From the NCBI GenBank assembly GCA_001771975.1, contig MERE01000217.1, positions 1 through 11,543 on the forward strand: 11,543 nt of DNA. Reading direction: 5' to 3'. Within the stretch, counting starts at the first letter, position 1, and the number at the start of each line of letters is the position of its first letter. The position numbers were made by a program, and so were the translations under genes. This document shows positions 1 to 7,429 of the stretch, piece after piece. Origin of the DNA: Betaproteobacteria bacterium RIFCSPLOWO2_02_FULL_68_150. Its GTDB lineage: Bacteria > Pseudomonadota > Gammaproteobacteria > Burkholderiales > SG8-39. A model generated the notes under the pieces. That model saw nothing but the letters and a program-made list of their open reading frames with translations. It ran no database searches and was not told where the DNA came from.

Positions 1-88
1 CGGCGGGAGTCAGGTCAGGAGTACTGCACGGCGAACGGGTTCCGGGACTTCGGCAGTGGACCGCCCACCCGTGGCGCCAGCGCATCGG

Positions 89-1228
89 TCAGACGTATCC
101 GGGCCCTTCGATAACTGGGTGCGACCGAATGAAATCCTCGTTTACTTCGGCGCCGATGCCGGGCCGCTCGAGCGGGCGCACGCAGCCATCCGCGCCGAAC
201 TCGTAGGCCCGCGTGGTGAGTTCGTCCCGAAACAGGTTTTCTTTCGCCACGTCGGCCTCGTAGTAGCCGCCGTTGTCGATCGAGGCGAGGAAGTGGACCG
301 TGGCGGCCATGTTCAGGCCGGTCGCCGAAGTGTGCGGGTTGACCGGAAGCTTCCACGCCGAACCGAGCGCGGCAATCCGCAGGCCTTCGCTGATGCCGCC
401 TGTCTTGGAGAGGTCCGGCTGCAGGATGGTGATCGAACGGTCCTCTACGATGCGCTGGAACTCGAAACGAGTGTAGTGATTCTCGCCGGCTGCAAGCGGT
501 GTCGAGCCAAGCCCGGCCGCCAGGCTGTAGCTCCTGGCATCGTGCGGGGGAAACGGCTCTTCGAGCCAGCCCACGCGCAGTTCGTCGAAGGCCGGCATGA
601 CTCTGCGCACGTCCGCGACGCTGTATTTCGTGTTGGCATCGACCAGCAGGTCGATGTCCTCGCCCAGGGCCGCGCGGACCGCCTGTGCACGCTCGACGTC
701 GGCGCGCCAAGTATCGCCAACGCGCAGTTTGAGCGCTCGGAACCCGCGCGCGACGAGCGCGCGCGCTTCGCTGACTAGTTCCTGCGGTGACTGATACCCG
801 AGGGAAATGCCTCCGGCGTAGGCCGGTATGGCTCTCGAGCTGCCGCCGAGGAGCCGGTATAGCGGCCACCCGACGGCCTTTGCACGAATGTCCCACAGTG
901 CCATGTCGATGCCGCTCATGCCGATCGCCGCGGCCGCCCCCATGCCGTGGCTCGCGAGCTGCATCTTGTAGATGCGCGCCCAGACGCCGTTCACATCGCT
1001 CGCGTCCATGCCCTTCACCAGTTGGGCGAGTGTGGTGTTGATGAGTTGCGCCACGGCGCCCGGCGAGCGGCCGTGATGCGATTCGCCCCAGCCGGTGAGC
1101 CCGCCCTCGGTGCGCACCTTGACGAGCACGGTGTCGCGCTTGACAGTGCGCCCGATGCCGAGGCGAACGCCGCCCGCGGCCGAGACCGGGAACGAAAGCG
1201 GATAAGCGGTGGTCTGAGCGATCTTCAT
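89..1228 (-). CDS. Mandelate racemase/muconate lactonizing enzyme family protein (enolase superfamily), probable acid dehydratase or epimerase
   Basis: A 379-residue protein with the two-domain layout of the enolase superfamily: an N-terminal capping domain (about 1-125) and a beta-barrel domain (about 130-360). Enzymes of this fold use a bound Mg2+ to stabilise an enolate formed by removing the proton alpha to a carboxylate. Predicted Mg2+ ligands are Asp197 (VDANTKY), Glu223 (WLEEPF) and Glu249 (AGENHY); their 26-residue spacings match mandelate racemase (195/221/247). Asp272 (QPDLSKTGG) and His299 (NPHTSATG) fit the Asp-His dyad of the mandelate racemase subgroup, and Glu324 (YYEAD) may be the acid. 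The barrel base motif is K167-L-R169, so the second Lys of the usual KxK is Arg. That argues against a two-base racemase and for a His-based dehydratase (inference). The ATG at 1228 has a weak GGA-rich site upstream. It is the last gene of the operon, 23 bases after livF. Length is typical. Substrate unknown. Confidence 0.9.
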   Translation of the reverse strand: MKIAQTTAYPLSFPVSAAGGVRLGIGRTVKRDTVLVKVRTEGGLTGWGESHHGRSPGAVAQLINTTLAQLVKGMDASDVNGVWARIYKMQLASHGMGAAAAIGMSGIDMALWDIRAKAVGWPLYRLLGGSSRAIPAYAGGISLGYQSPQELVSEARALVARGFRALKLRVGDTWRADVERAQAVRAALGEDIDLLVDANTKYSVADVRRVMPAFDELRVGWLEEPFPPHDARSYSLAAGLGSTPLAAGENHYTRFEFQRIVEDRSITILQPDLSKTGGISEGLRIAALGSAWKLPVNPHTSATGLNMAATVHFLASIDNGGYYEADVAKENLFRDELTTRAYEFGADGCVRPLERPGIGAEVNEDFIRSHPVIEGPGYV

Positions 1229-1251
1229 GGTGTTTTCCAGTCTGGGTGGCG

Positions 1252-1986
1252 CTATGCGCCGAGGTAGGACTCGCGAAGCGCCGGATCGCTGCGCAGCGAA
1301 GCAGCATCACTCTCGTAGGTGACACGCCCTGTCTCGAGGACGTAGGCTCGGTCTGCGATCTTCAGGGCGATGTGTGCGCTCTGCTCGGCGAGCAGGAGCG
1401 TCATGCCGCGTTCGCGGATGCGCTTGAGAGTTTCGTAGATGACCTTGATCATCACCGGTGCAAGACCGAGCGACGGCTCGTCCAGAATGAGCACCTCAGG
1501 CTCACGGACAAGAGCACGCCCGATCGCGAGCATCTGCTGCTCGCCTCCCGAGAGGGTCGCCGCAATCTGCCGGTGCCGCTCGCGCAGGCCCGGGAAAAGC
1601 CCAAATACTTCTTCGAGTTGCTGCTCGATCTTCGCTCGGTCTTTGACGAGATACGCCCCCATGAGCAGGTTGTCGCGCACGGTCAGATCGCCGAATACGC
1701 GCCGGCCCTCGGGCACGTAAGCCATCCCGAGCGCCGAGCGAACCTCGCTCGAAAGCCCATCGATGCGCCGGTCGCGAAGCAATATCCGGCCGCCTGACGC
1801 CGGCGTCAGGCCGACCAGCGAGCGGATAATCGAGCTTTTCCCCGCGCCGTTCGCACCGAGAAGCGCGACAACCTCTCCCGCGCGGACTTCGAGCGAGACA
1901 CCCTGGACGGCGTGCACCTTGCCGTAATGGACGTTTAGATCGCTAGTCGATAGAACCGGCCGCGACAACGCTTTCTCAGGCGGCAT
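1252..1986 (-). CDS. livF: LIV-type ABC transporter ATP-binding protein LivF
   Basis: A 244-residue cytoplasmic ATPase, the usual LivF size, that would pair with LivG to power the LivHM channel. Visible motifs are Walker A GANGAGKS (44-51), the signature LSGGEQQ (145-151), Walker B VLILDEPS (165-172) followed by LGLAP, and the LivF-style switch region AEQSAHIALKIADRAYVLETG (200-220, in which the EQ pair is typical of LivF). The stretch MAYVPEGRRVFGDLTVRDNL (88-107) is also typical of LivF. I chose the ATG at 1986 because homology starts just after it and the reading frame further upstream (to 2085) lies inside livG. This start overlaps the livG end by 11 bases, which suggests translational coupling. 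The transported compound cannot be told from the ATPase. Confidence 0.95.
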   Translation of the reverse strand: MPPEKALSRPVLSTSDLNVHYGKVHAVQGVSLEVRAGEVVALLGANGAGKSSIIRSLVGLTPASGGRILLRDRRIDGLSSEVRSALGMAYVPEGRRVFGDLTVRDNLLMGAYLVKDRAKIEQQLEEVFGLFPGLRERHRQIAATLSGGEQQMLAIGRALVREPEVLILDEPSLGLAPVMIKVIYETLKRIRERGMTLLLAEQSAHIALKIADRAYVLETGRVTYESDAASLRSDPALRESYLGA

Positions 1987-2761
1987 GCGCTTCTTCCTCG
2001 CTCTCGACCTCGCCGAAATAGGCCGCCTGCACGCGCGGGTTGCGCACCACCATGGCGGAGGCCCCGTCGGCGATCTTCTCGCCATGGTCGAGGACGATTG
2101 CCCGCGCGCACAGGCCGGTCACCATGCGCACGTCGTGCTCGACGAGTGCGATCGTCAAGCCCTCGGCATGGACCCTGCGGATTAGCTCCTGAAGCTCGGC
2201 GCGCTCAGAAGGGTTCAGTCCGGCGGCGGGCTCATCGAGAAGCAGGAGAGTCGGCTCGAGCGCAAGCGCGCGCGCGATCTCGAGGCGGTTCTGCGCTCCG
2301 TAGGGAAGATCGCGGGCCAGCAGGCCAGTCGAGTCGGCGAGCCCCGTGAGCACGAGGCAACGCTCTGCGATCGCGCCGGCTTTCTTCCTTGCCTGAAGCG
2401 AGCTGTTGAGTCCGAACACGTCGCCCAGCGCTGATCCCTGCACGCCCTTCATGGCGGCGACCTCGACGTTTTCCAGCACGCTCATCGTCCCGAACAAGCG
2501 CTTGTTCTGGAAAGTGCGCGCGATGCCGCGCCGCACGATCTGCGCGATGCCGAAGCGCTCGATGCGCTCGCCGCGAAAAACGATTGTGCCCTGGTCGACC
2601 CGATAGATGCCCGAGAGCACATTGAAGAGCGTGCTCTTGCCCGAGCCATTCGGGCCGATGATGCCCAGAAGCTCGCCCTCCTCGATCTGCAGGTCGATAT
2701 TCACCAGCGCGCGCACCCCGGCGAACGAAAGCGATACCTTCGAGGCCGCAAGCAACGTCAT
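1976..2761 (-). CDS. livG: LIV-type ABC transporter ATP-binding protein LivG
   Basis: A 261-residue ATPase, partner of LivF. Walker A is GPNGSGKS (36-43), followed by the LivG-typical segment GIARTFQNKRLFGTMSVLENV (79-99). The signature region reads LPYGAQNRLEIARAL (152-166), Walker B LLLLDEPAAGLNP (172-184), and the switch His is in ALVEHDVRMV (205-214). The C-terminal tail EVESEEEAHAA is acidic and extends past the family core. The ATG at 2761 shares one base with the livM stop (TGATG), while an in-frame TTG one codon earlier (2764) is possible but less likely. Position between livM and livF and the stop/start overlaps on both sides fit tight stoichiometric expression of the transporter. 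Confidence 0.95.
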   Translation of the reverse strand: MTLLAASKVSLSFAGVRALVNIDLQIEEGELLGIIGPNGSGKSTLFNVLSGIYRVDQGTIVFRGERIERFGIAQIVRRGIARTFQNKRLFGTMSVLENVEVAAMKGVQGSALGDVFGLNSSLQARKKAGAIAERCLVLTGLADSTGLLARDLPYGAQNRLEIARALALEPTLLLLDEPAAGLNPSERAELQELIRRVHAEGLTIALVEHDVRMVTGLCARAIVLDHGEKIADGASAMVVRNPRVQAAYFGEVESEEEAHAA

Positions 2762-3711
2762 CAATCCTTGCCAGCGGCGGGAGCACCTGCGCGGCGGCGC
2801 ACGAGCGTCAAGATCCCCATCGGAAAGAACATCATCCCGAGCAGAAGGATCATGCCGTAAGCGATCATCCTGAACTCGCCAAACGGGCGCAGATACTCGG
2901 TAGCGGACTCGAGCAGCGCGGTCGCCACAATCATCCCTTCGATCGATCGGTAGCCGCCAAACATGCTCATCACCAAGAACAGCACCGAGGGCTCGAGCCC
3001 GAACATATCGGGGTGGATGAAACGCACATAGTGGGCGTAGAGAAATCCACCCGCGCCCGCCCAGGCCGCCGACAGCGCGAGCGCGGTGACTTTCGCACGC
3101 CCGACCTCCACCGCGACCGACGAGGCCGCAAGCTGGTCGTCGCTGAGCGCCCGAAGGAAGAGCCCGAGGCGGCTACCGATCACGCGTTTGGCGAGGAAAT
3201 AGGAAATGCCTGCCGCGACGAGAGCCAAGAAATAGAACTGCTGCGGCGTCTCGAGGCTGTACTCGCCCAGGCCAACGGCGGGGATGGAGCGCACGCCCTG
3301 CGGGCCGTTGGTGAGCTCGATCCAGTTCATCAGCACGAGCCAGACGATCTGCTGAATACCGATCGTCGCCATGACAAAGTAAAGGCCCGCGAGCCGCACG
3401 GCCGCTCCGCCCAGCGACACAGCGAGCACGATCGTCATCAACACGGACGGTACCAGCGTTGCTACCGGTGCCCAGCCGAGCTTCGTGGTGAGAAGCGCCG
3501 TCGTATAGGCGCCAACGCCGAACAGCGCCCCTTGAGCAAGCGACACGCGGCCGGTGAAGCCCGTCAGGAACCCCAGCCCAACCACGGGCAGCGTGTAGAT
3601 CAGGATGAAGTTGGCGATGTGAACGACGTACTGCGGCGCGAGCGCTGGCAACGCGAGGAGCGCGGCGAGGGTCGCCGCCCAGAACCACCAGCGCTGATGG
3701 AGCGCGGCCAT
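2761..3711 (-). CDS. livM: LIV-type ABC transporter permease LivM
   Basis: A 316-residue hydrophobic inner-membrane permease with about eight to ten predicted membrane segments. The first is at about 10-25 (AATLAALLALPALAP), and the last, ILLLGMMFFPMGILTLV, is at about 288-304. Family marks are GFTGRVSLAQGALFGVGAYTTALL (51-74, the conserved LivM G-x-S-L-x-Q-G region), the cytoplasmic coupling loop around GLFLRALSDDQLAASSVAVEVGRAK (183-207) that contacts the ATPases, and MFGGYRSIEGM (250-260). The frame stays open far upstream to 4164, but that part is an out-of-frame shadow of livH. The ATG at 3711, two bases after the livH stop, is the right start because the protein then begins with the first membrane helix. 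Forms the channel with LivH. Confidence 0.94.
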   Translation of the reverse strand: MAALHQRWWFWAATLAALLALPALAPQYVVHIANFILIYTLPVVGLGFLTGFTGRVSLAQGALFGVGAYTTALLTTKLGWAPVATLVPSVLMTIVLAVSLGGAAVRLAGLYFVMATIGIQQIVWLVLMNWIELTNGPQGVRSIPAVGLGEYSLETPQQFYFLALVAAGISYFLAKRVIGSRLGLFLRALSDDQLAASSVAVEVGRAKVTALALSAAWAGAGGFLYAHYVRFIHPDMFGLEPSVLFLVMSMFGGYRSIEGMIVATALLESATEYLRPFGEFRMIAYGMILLLGMMFFPMGILTLVRRRAGAPAAGKD

Positions 3712-3713
3712 CG

Positions 3714-4577
3714 TCACACCTTGACCGGCGTCTCGCGCCCAAGAAGTCCCGTCGGCCGCCAGATCAGCATGACCAGCAGAATCACGAAGGCGACCAGATC
3801 CTTGTACGCGGACGAAATGTAGCCGCCGGCCAAGTTCTCGAGTACGCCGATCACGAGTCCGCCGAGGATGGTGCCGGGGATGCTGTTGATGCCGCCGAAT
3901 ACCGCCGCGCTGAACGCCTTCAGGCCGACCATGTCTCCCATGTCGAACGACACGAAGTACAGGGGACCGATCAGCACGCCCGCGATCGCTGCCACGGCGA
4001 AACTGAGCCCGAAGGTGAGGGCGATGGCGCGCTTCACGTCCACTCCGACCGTTGCGGCGATTTCGGCGTCCGCGGCGACCGCGCGCAACGCGCGGCCGGT
4101 CCGCGTGTACGTGAACATTGCGTGCAGCAGCACGACCAGCACGAGTGTCGACAACACGACCCACAGGTACCCTTCCTGGAACCGGGCCGCGCCGATCTGC
4201 ACCACTTCACTGCCAAACACCTTCGGGAAGGGCACCGGCTCGGGAAAGAACACCCGCACGCCGTTCATGAGCACGATGCCCAGCCCGATGGATCCGACGA
4301 TGAACACCTCGTGGTTGTGATACAGCCGCCTGAATACCAGACGCTCGAGGACCATGCCAAGCGCGAAAGCCACCGCGCCGACGACGAAGAGCAGTGGCAG
4401 CGCCGGAAGGTGCACCCGCTCGGCGATTACAAGGCCGAGAAAGGCCCCGGCCATGAACACGTGGCCTTGCGCGAAGTTCACCATCCGCAACGTCCGGTAG
4501 ACCAGCGTGAAGCCCAGTCCAACCACCGCGTAAACGCAGCCGGTCGCGAGCCCGCCGATGAAGAGCTGGTCGAACAT
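3714..4577 (-). CDS. livH: LIV-type ABC transporter permease LivH
   Basis: A 287-residue inner-membrane permease of normal LivH length. It starts with an amphipathic stretch and helix MFDQLFIGGLATGCVYAVVG, followed by the hallmark RMVNFAQGHVFMAGAF (31-46). The ATPase-coupling loop is TRTGRALRAVAADAEIAATVGVDVKR (158-183), and the C-terminal hallmark is AFSAAVFGGINSIPGTILGGLVIGVLENL (221-249). The ending LIWRPTGLLGR is also typical. The start ATG at 4577 lies 20 bases after the stop of the binding-protein gene, with only a weak GAGA site. It partners with LivM to make the translocation path, and order K-H-M-G-F is the classical LIV order. Confidence 0.95.
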   Translation of the reverse strand: MFDQLFIGGLATGCVYAVVGLGFTLVYRTLRMVNFAQGHVFMAGAFLGLVIAERVHLPALPLLFVVGAVAFALGMVLERLVFRRLYHNHEVFIVGSIGLGIVLMNGVRVFFPEPVPFPKVFGSEVVQIGAARFQEGYLWVVLSTLVLVVLLHAMFTYTRTGRALRAVAADAEIAATVGVDVKRAIALTFGLSFAVAAIAGVLIGPLYFVSFDMGDMVGLKAFSAAVFGGINSIPGTILGGLVIGVLENLAGGYISSAYKDLVAFVILLVMLIWRPTGLLGRETPVKV

Positions 4578-4597
4578 GGTTCTCGACTAGCGCGGGA

Positions 4598-5728
4598 TTA
4601 CTTGCCCTTGAAGGCCTGGAACGCGCCTTTGCCGACTTCGACCAGCACCGACTGCTGGACGAGCTGGCCGGTCTTGTCGAAATACGCATCGCCTGGCACG
4701 CTGAAAAGGGTGCCTTTCCAGCGGCCGATGCACTGGCGCAGTTTCTCCTTGTCAGTGCCGGAGGACTCGATGCACGGCACGGCGATGAACTTGACAGCAC
4801 GGTATTCCCATGCCGCAAGCACTGGGCGCGGGGGCTGCGAGCCACCACTAAACTCCTTCACATAGCGGTCGGCCCATGCCCTCGCCTGGGGATCGACATC
4901 CTCGTGGAAGTAGGTCGTGAGGACGGTACCCTCGGAGGCTTTGGGCGCGAGCGTCATCAGGTTCTCGTTGGCGAGGCCACCGGTGCCAATGAAGCGCGCC
5001 TTGATGCCCAGGTCGCGCGCCTGGTTCATGATTGCGGGCGCCGCCGGAATCGTGCCGAAGATAGCGAGACCGTCCGGGTTCGCCTCGCGGATCCTGGAAA
5101 GCTGCGCCGTGAAGTCCTTGTCCGCCGACTGATACGGGACTACGGCCACCGGATCGAGGCCGATTTTCTTCAGGCTCGCGACGAAGATGTCGCGGTTTCC
5201 GACGCCGTAGTCGTTGGCGTCATGGATCACGGCGATACGCTTCATACCGAGGCGCCTGACCGCCGCATCGGCGATCTGCTCGGCCTGGACCGAGTCCGTA
5301 AAGATGACCCGAAACGTCCATTTGTTCTTCTCGGTGGTGATCTTCGGGTTGGTGGCGCCAACCACGATGTAGGGCAGGCCCGCGCGTTCAGCCACTTCCA
5401 TGTTGGCCAGAACCTGCGAGCTCCCCCAGCCTCCGACCACCAGGTCAACCTGGTCGTTGACCAGGCGCTGCATGGCGGTAACAGACTGCGCCGGGTTGCT
5501 CGCGTCGTCGACCACGACCAGCGAGATCTTGCGGCCTTTGATGCCCCCCGCGGCATTGATCTCCCTGACCGCCATTTCCGCGCCCTGGCGAATACCAATG
5601 CCATAAGACGTGCCTGGGCCGGACATGCCCGCAACAACCCCTAGCTTGATGTCCTGAGCCTGGGCCGAAACTGCCATTGCCACAGACCCTGCCACCGTAA
5701 TTGCGCCAATCAGCTTTCTCATCTTCAT
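4598..5728 (-). CDS. Periplasmic branched-chain-amino-acid-type ABC substrate-binding protein (LivK-like)
   Basis: A 376-residue secreted protein of the type I periplasmic binding fold (Peripla_BP_6 family). The signal peptide is clear: basic MKMRK, hydrophobic core about 6-20, likely cut after AQA (24) before QDIKLGVV. Mature landmarks are GMSGPGTSYGIGIRQGAEMAVREINAAGGIKGRKI (34-68), the likely ligand-carboxylate loop GGWGSSQV (99-106), GATNPKIT (124-131), FRVIFTDSVQAEQ (139-151) and the second-lobe GTGGLANENL (248-257). Cys319 and Cys333 could form a disulfide. I took the ATG at 5728 over the longer frame to 5782 because a very good ribosome site (AAGGAG) lies six bases upstream and the signal peptide follows at once. 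Such proteins bind many ligands besides Leu/Ile/Val (amides, aromatic acids, short amino-acid-like compounds). Placement beside hyuAB suggests the Hyu substrate is the ligand (inference). Confidence 0.93.
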   Translation of the reverse strand: MKMRKLIGAITVAGSVAMAVSAQAQDIKLGVVAGMSGPGTSYGIGIRQGAEMAVREINAAGGIKGRKISLVVVDDASNPAQSVTAMQRLVNDQVDLVVGGWGSSQVLANMEVAERAGLPYIVVGATNPKITTEKNKWTFRVIFTDSVQAEQIADAAVRRLGMKRIAVIHDANDYGVGNRDIFVASLKKIGLDPVAVVPYQSADKDFTAQLSRIREANPDGLAIFGTIPAAPAIMNQARDLGIKARFIGTGGLANENLMTLAPKASEGTVLTTYFHEDVDPQARAWADRYVKEFSGGSQPPRPVLAAWEYRAVKFIAVPCIESSGTDKEKLRQCIGRWKGTLFSVPGDAYFDKTGQLVQQSVLVEVGKGAFQAFKGK

Positions 5729-5734
5729 GACTTT

Positions 5735-5747
5735 CTCCTTTGCTCCT
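5735..5747 (-). promoter_or_regulatory. Strong double Shine-Dalgarno site for the substrate-binding protein gene
   Basis: Read on the minus strand, two purine-rich sites lie just before the ATG at 5728: AGGAG (5743-5747) and AAGGAG (5735-5740), the nearer one with a six-base spacer. Most other genes of the operon have weaker sites, so this one both fixes the start at 5728 and suggests the binding protein is made in excess over the transporter subunits, as is common for periplasmic binding proteins. Confidence 0.75.
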
Positions 5748-5765
5748 GTGATTGCGGTTTTAATC

Positions 5766-7406
5766 CTATCCTGCTGTTCCATAGACCCGGTACGCTTCTA
5801 CCGGCGTGATATAGCCTTCCAGCACGTCTGCCGCGATCGCCTGCTTTGTGCGCTCGCGCGGATCGCCAAGTCCGCCACCGCCCGGGAGGTGCAGCGTGAC
5901 CTGCTCGCCCGACTGAATCGTGACCCGCCCTTTGCTCGGCAAAACGCGCCCGTCCTGCCCGAGCACAGCACCCGCGGCGCCGTTGCCGCCGCCGTGAATT
6001 CCGCGCGGGGCAAAGCGAACCCGGTCGTACATGCCTGAAAGCACGCACGGTCCGTGGGAGTGCACTTCGAAGCGAATCACCTGGCCCAGTCCGCCGCGAT
6101 AGCGGCCCGTTCCGCCCGAATCCGGACGCAGCTCGCGCTGGCGCATGACGACGGGCGACGCCGACTCGATAATCTCTGTCGCCACGTTCTGAATCCCACT
6201 TGGAAATGACGTCACGGACAGGCCGTCCTTTTCGCGACGGGCACCCATCCCGCCACAGGAGAAGAACGCGAACGCAAATGGCTCATCCGGCGCGACGAAC
6301 CCCGAAAGCTGCGTCACCCACAGGCCCGCGGCGCTGTCCGCGGGCACCTTCTCGGGCAACGCCTTCTCGAGAGCGCCAAAAACCACGGTCGGGAGGAAAT
6401 GCCCGATGATGTGCCGCGCGGCGGTCGGAGCGGGATGCACTGGGTTGAGCAGCGACCCACGCGGCGCGCGCACGATGATCGGCAGGAAGCTGCCCTCATT
6501 GTTCGGCACATCCGGCGCCACAATGCACTTCACCGCGTAGCAGGAATACGCCGTCGTGTAGGCAAGCGGCACATTGATGCCGCGATCGACACTTGGCGCG
6601 GTACCTTCGAAGTCGACGACGAGGTCCTCGCCCTGCCTCGAGATCTCGACTTCAATGTGTAAAGACTGCTCGAAACCGTCGTTCTCGCACCCATAGCGGA
6701 ACCGACCGGCCGGAAATGCGGCGACCGCTTCGCGCACCGCTTTTTCCGAGCGGTTCACGATCTCGTCGGAAAGTTCCTCGATGTCCGAAAGGCCGAACTC
6801 CTCGAGCATCTGCGTGAGGCGCCGGGCGCCGACTTCCCCCGCGGCAACCTGGGCATACAGGTCGCCGATCACCTCTCGCGGCGTGCGCACATTGGCGCGG
6901 ATGAACCGGACGACGTCCCGGTTCTCCTCGCCCTTGACGAGAAACTTGCAGAACGGGACGTGAAGCCCCTCCTCGAAAACGTTGCGCGCATCCGCCGTGA
7001 GGCCCACGCCGCCGACGTCGACCATGTGGCAGCAGCTCGCGAAAAACCCAACGCAGCGCGTATTCCGGAACACGGGCGTGACAAGGCACATGTCGTTCAG
7101 CTGCCCGGCAAGCTTGTAGGGATCGTTCGAGAGGAGCACATCGCCCGGCTCGATGGAACCAATCGGGAACTCCTCGAGGAAGAACCGCATGCCGCGCGCC
7201 ATGGTGTTGACGTGGCCGGGCGTGCCGGTGCGGGCCTGCGCCACCATCCTCCCCCTGCGGTCGAACACCGCGGCAGAGAGGTCTCCCGCTTCGCGCACAA
7301 TGGTTGAGAACGCGGTGCGCATCAGCACCTGCGCCTGCTCCTCGGCAAGCGCGAGCAGCCTGTTCCAGAGTACCTCGAGCAGGTAAGGCGGAAACCCGGT
7401 TTTCAT
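5766..7406 (-). CDS. hyuB: Hydantoinase B/oxoprolinase family protein (HyuB-type subunit)
   Basis: A 546-residue protein, full length for the HyuB family (also the C-terminal half of 5-oxoprolinase, and related to acetone/acetophenone carboxylase and caprolactamase subunits). It works with HyuA in ATP-dependent ring opening or carboxylation in the cytoplasm. Family marks are TAFSTIVREAGDLSAAVFD (31-49), LLSNDPYKLAGQLNDMCLVTPVF (91-113), CCHMVDVGG (125-133), FEEGLHVPFCKF (144-155), ARHIIGHFLPTVVFGALEKALP (330-351), GMYDRVRFAPRGIHGG (458-473) and the glycine-rich end LPGGGGLGDPRER (507-519). The metal triad of relatives (H-x2-D...H, spacing 3 and 22) appears here as Gln102, Asp105 and His127, so the first His is Gln. 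Start ATG at 7406, with GAGGAG about 19 bases away and nothing better nearby. It follows hyuA by 23 bases. The actual reaction (oxoprolinase, N-methylhydantoinase, lactamase or carboxylase) cannot be assigned. Confidence 0.92.
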   Translation of the reverse strand: MKTGFPPYLLEVLWNRLLALAEEQAQVLMRTAFSTIVREAGDLSAAVFDRRGRMVAQARTGTPGHVNTMARGMRFFLEEFPIGSIEPGDVLLSNDPYKLAGQLNDMCLVTPVFRNTRCVGFFASCCHMVDVGGVGLTADARNVFEEGLHVPFCKFLVKGEENRDVVRFIRANVRTPREVIGDLYAQVAAGEVGARRLTQMLEEFGLSDIEELSDEIVNRSEKAVREAVAAFPAGRFRYGCENDGFEQSLHIEVEISRQGEDLVVDFEGTAPSVDRGINVPLAYTTAYSCYAVKCIVAPDVPNNEGSFLPIIVRAPRGSLLNPVHPAPTAARHIIGHFLPTVVFGALEKALPEKVPADSAAGLWVTQLSGFVAPDEPFAFAFFSCGGMGARREKDGLSVTSFPSGIQNVATEIIESASPVVMRQRELRPDSGGTGRYRGGLGQVIRFEVHSHGPCVLSGMYDRVRFAPRGIHGGGNGAAGAVLGQDGRVLPSKGRVTIQSGEQVTLHLPGGGGLGDPRERTKQAIAADVLEGYITPVEAYRVYGTAG

Positions 7407-7429
7407 CGAGTTGTCGATTTCTCGTCTCC

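Noticed and set aside
1..88. Possible terminator or start of another gene after the enolase-family gene
   Set aside because: I found no GC hairpin with a T run and no supported reading frame in these 88 bases.
56..778. A 240-codon plus-strand open frame opposite the enolase-family gene, and similar ones at 3013-3822, 4904-5644 and 8813-9577
   Set aside because: All are opposite strongly supported coding regions and have low-complexity, Arg/Asp-rich composition without domain signals.
15..1325. A 436-codon minus-strand open frame in another phase over the enolase-family gene
   Set aside because: The enolase-family frame carries all catalytic motifs; this one is an Arg/His/Ala-rich out-of-phase reading.
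1987..2085. Upstream extension of livF to 2085
   Set aside because: The added 33 residues overlap livG and do not resemble LivF; the ATG at 1986 gives the normal length.
3712..4164. Upstream extension of livM to 4164
   Set aside because: The added residues are an Arg-rich out-of-frame reading of livH, and the ATG at 3711 gives a normal-length LivM.
5729..5782. Upstream extension of the binding-protein gene to 5782
   Set aside because: It would place a polar stretch before the signal peptide and run through the ribosome site and into the hyuB end.
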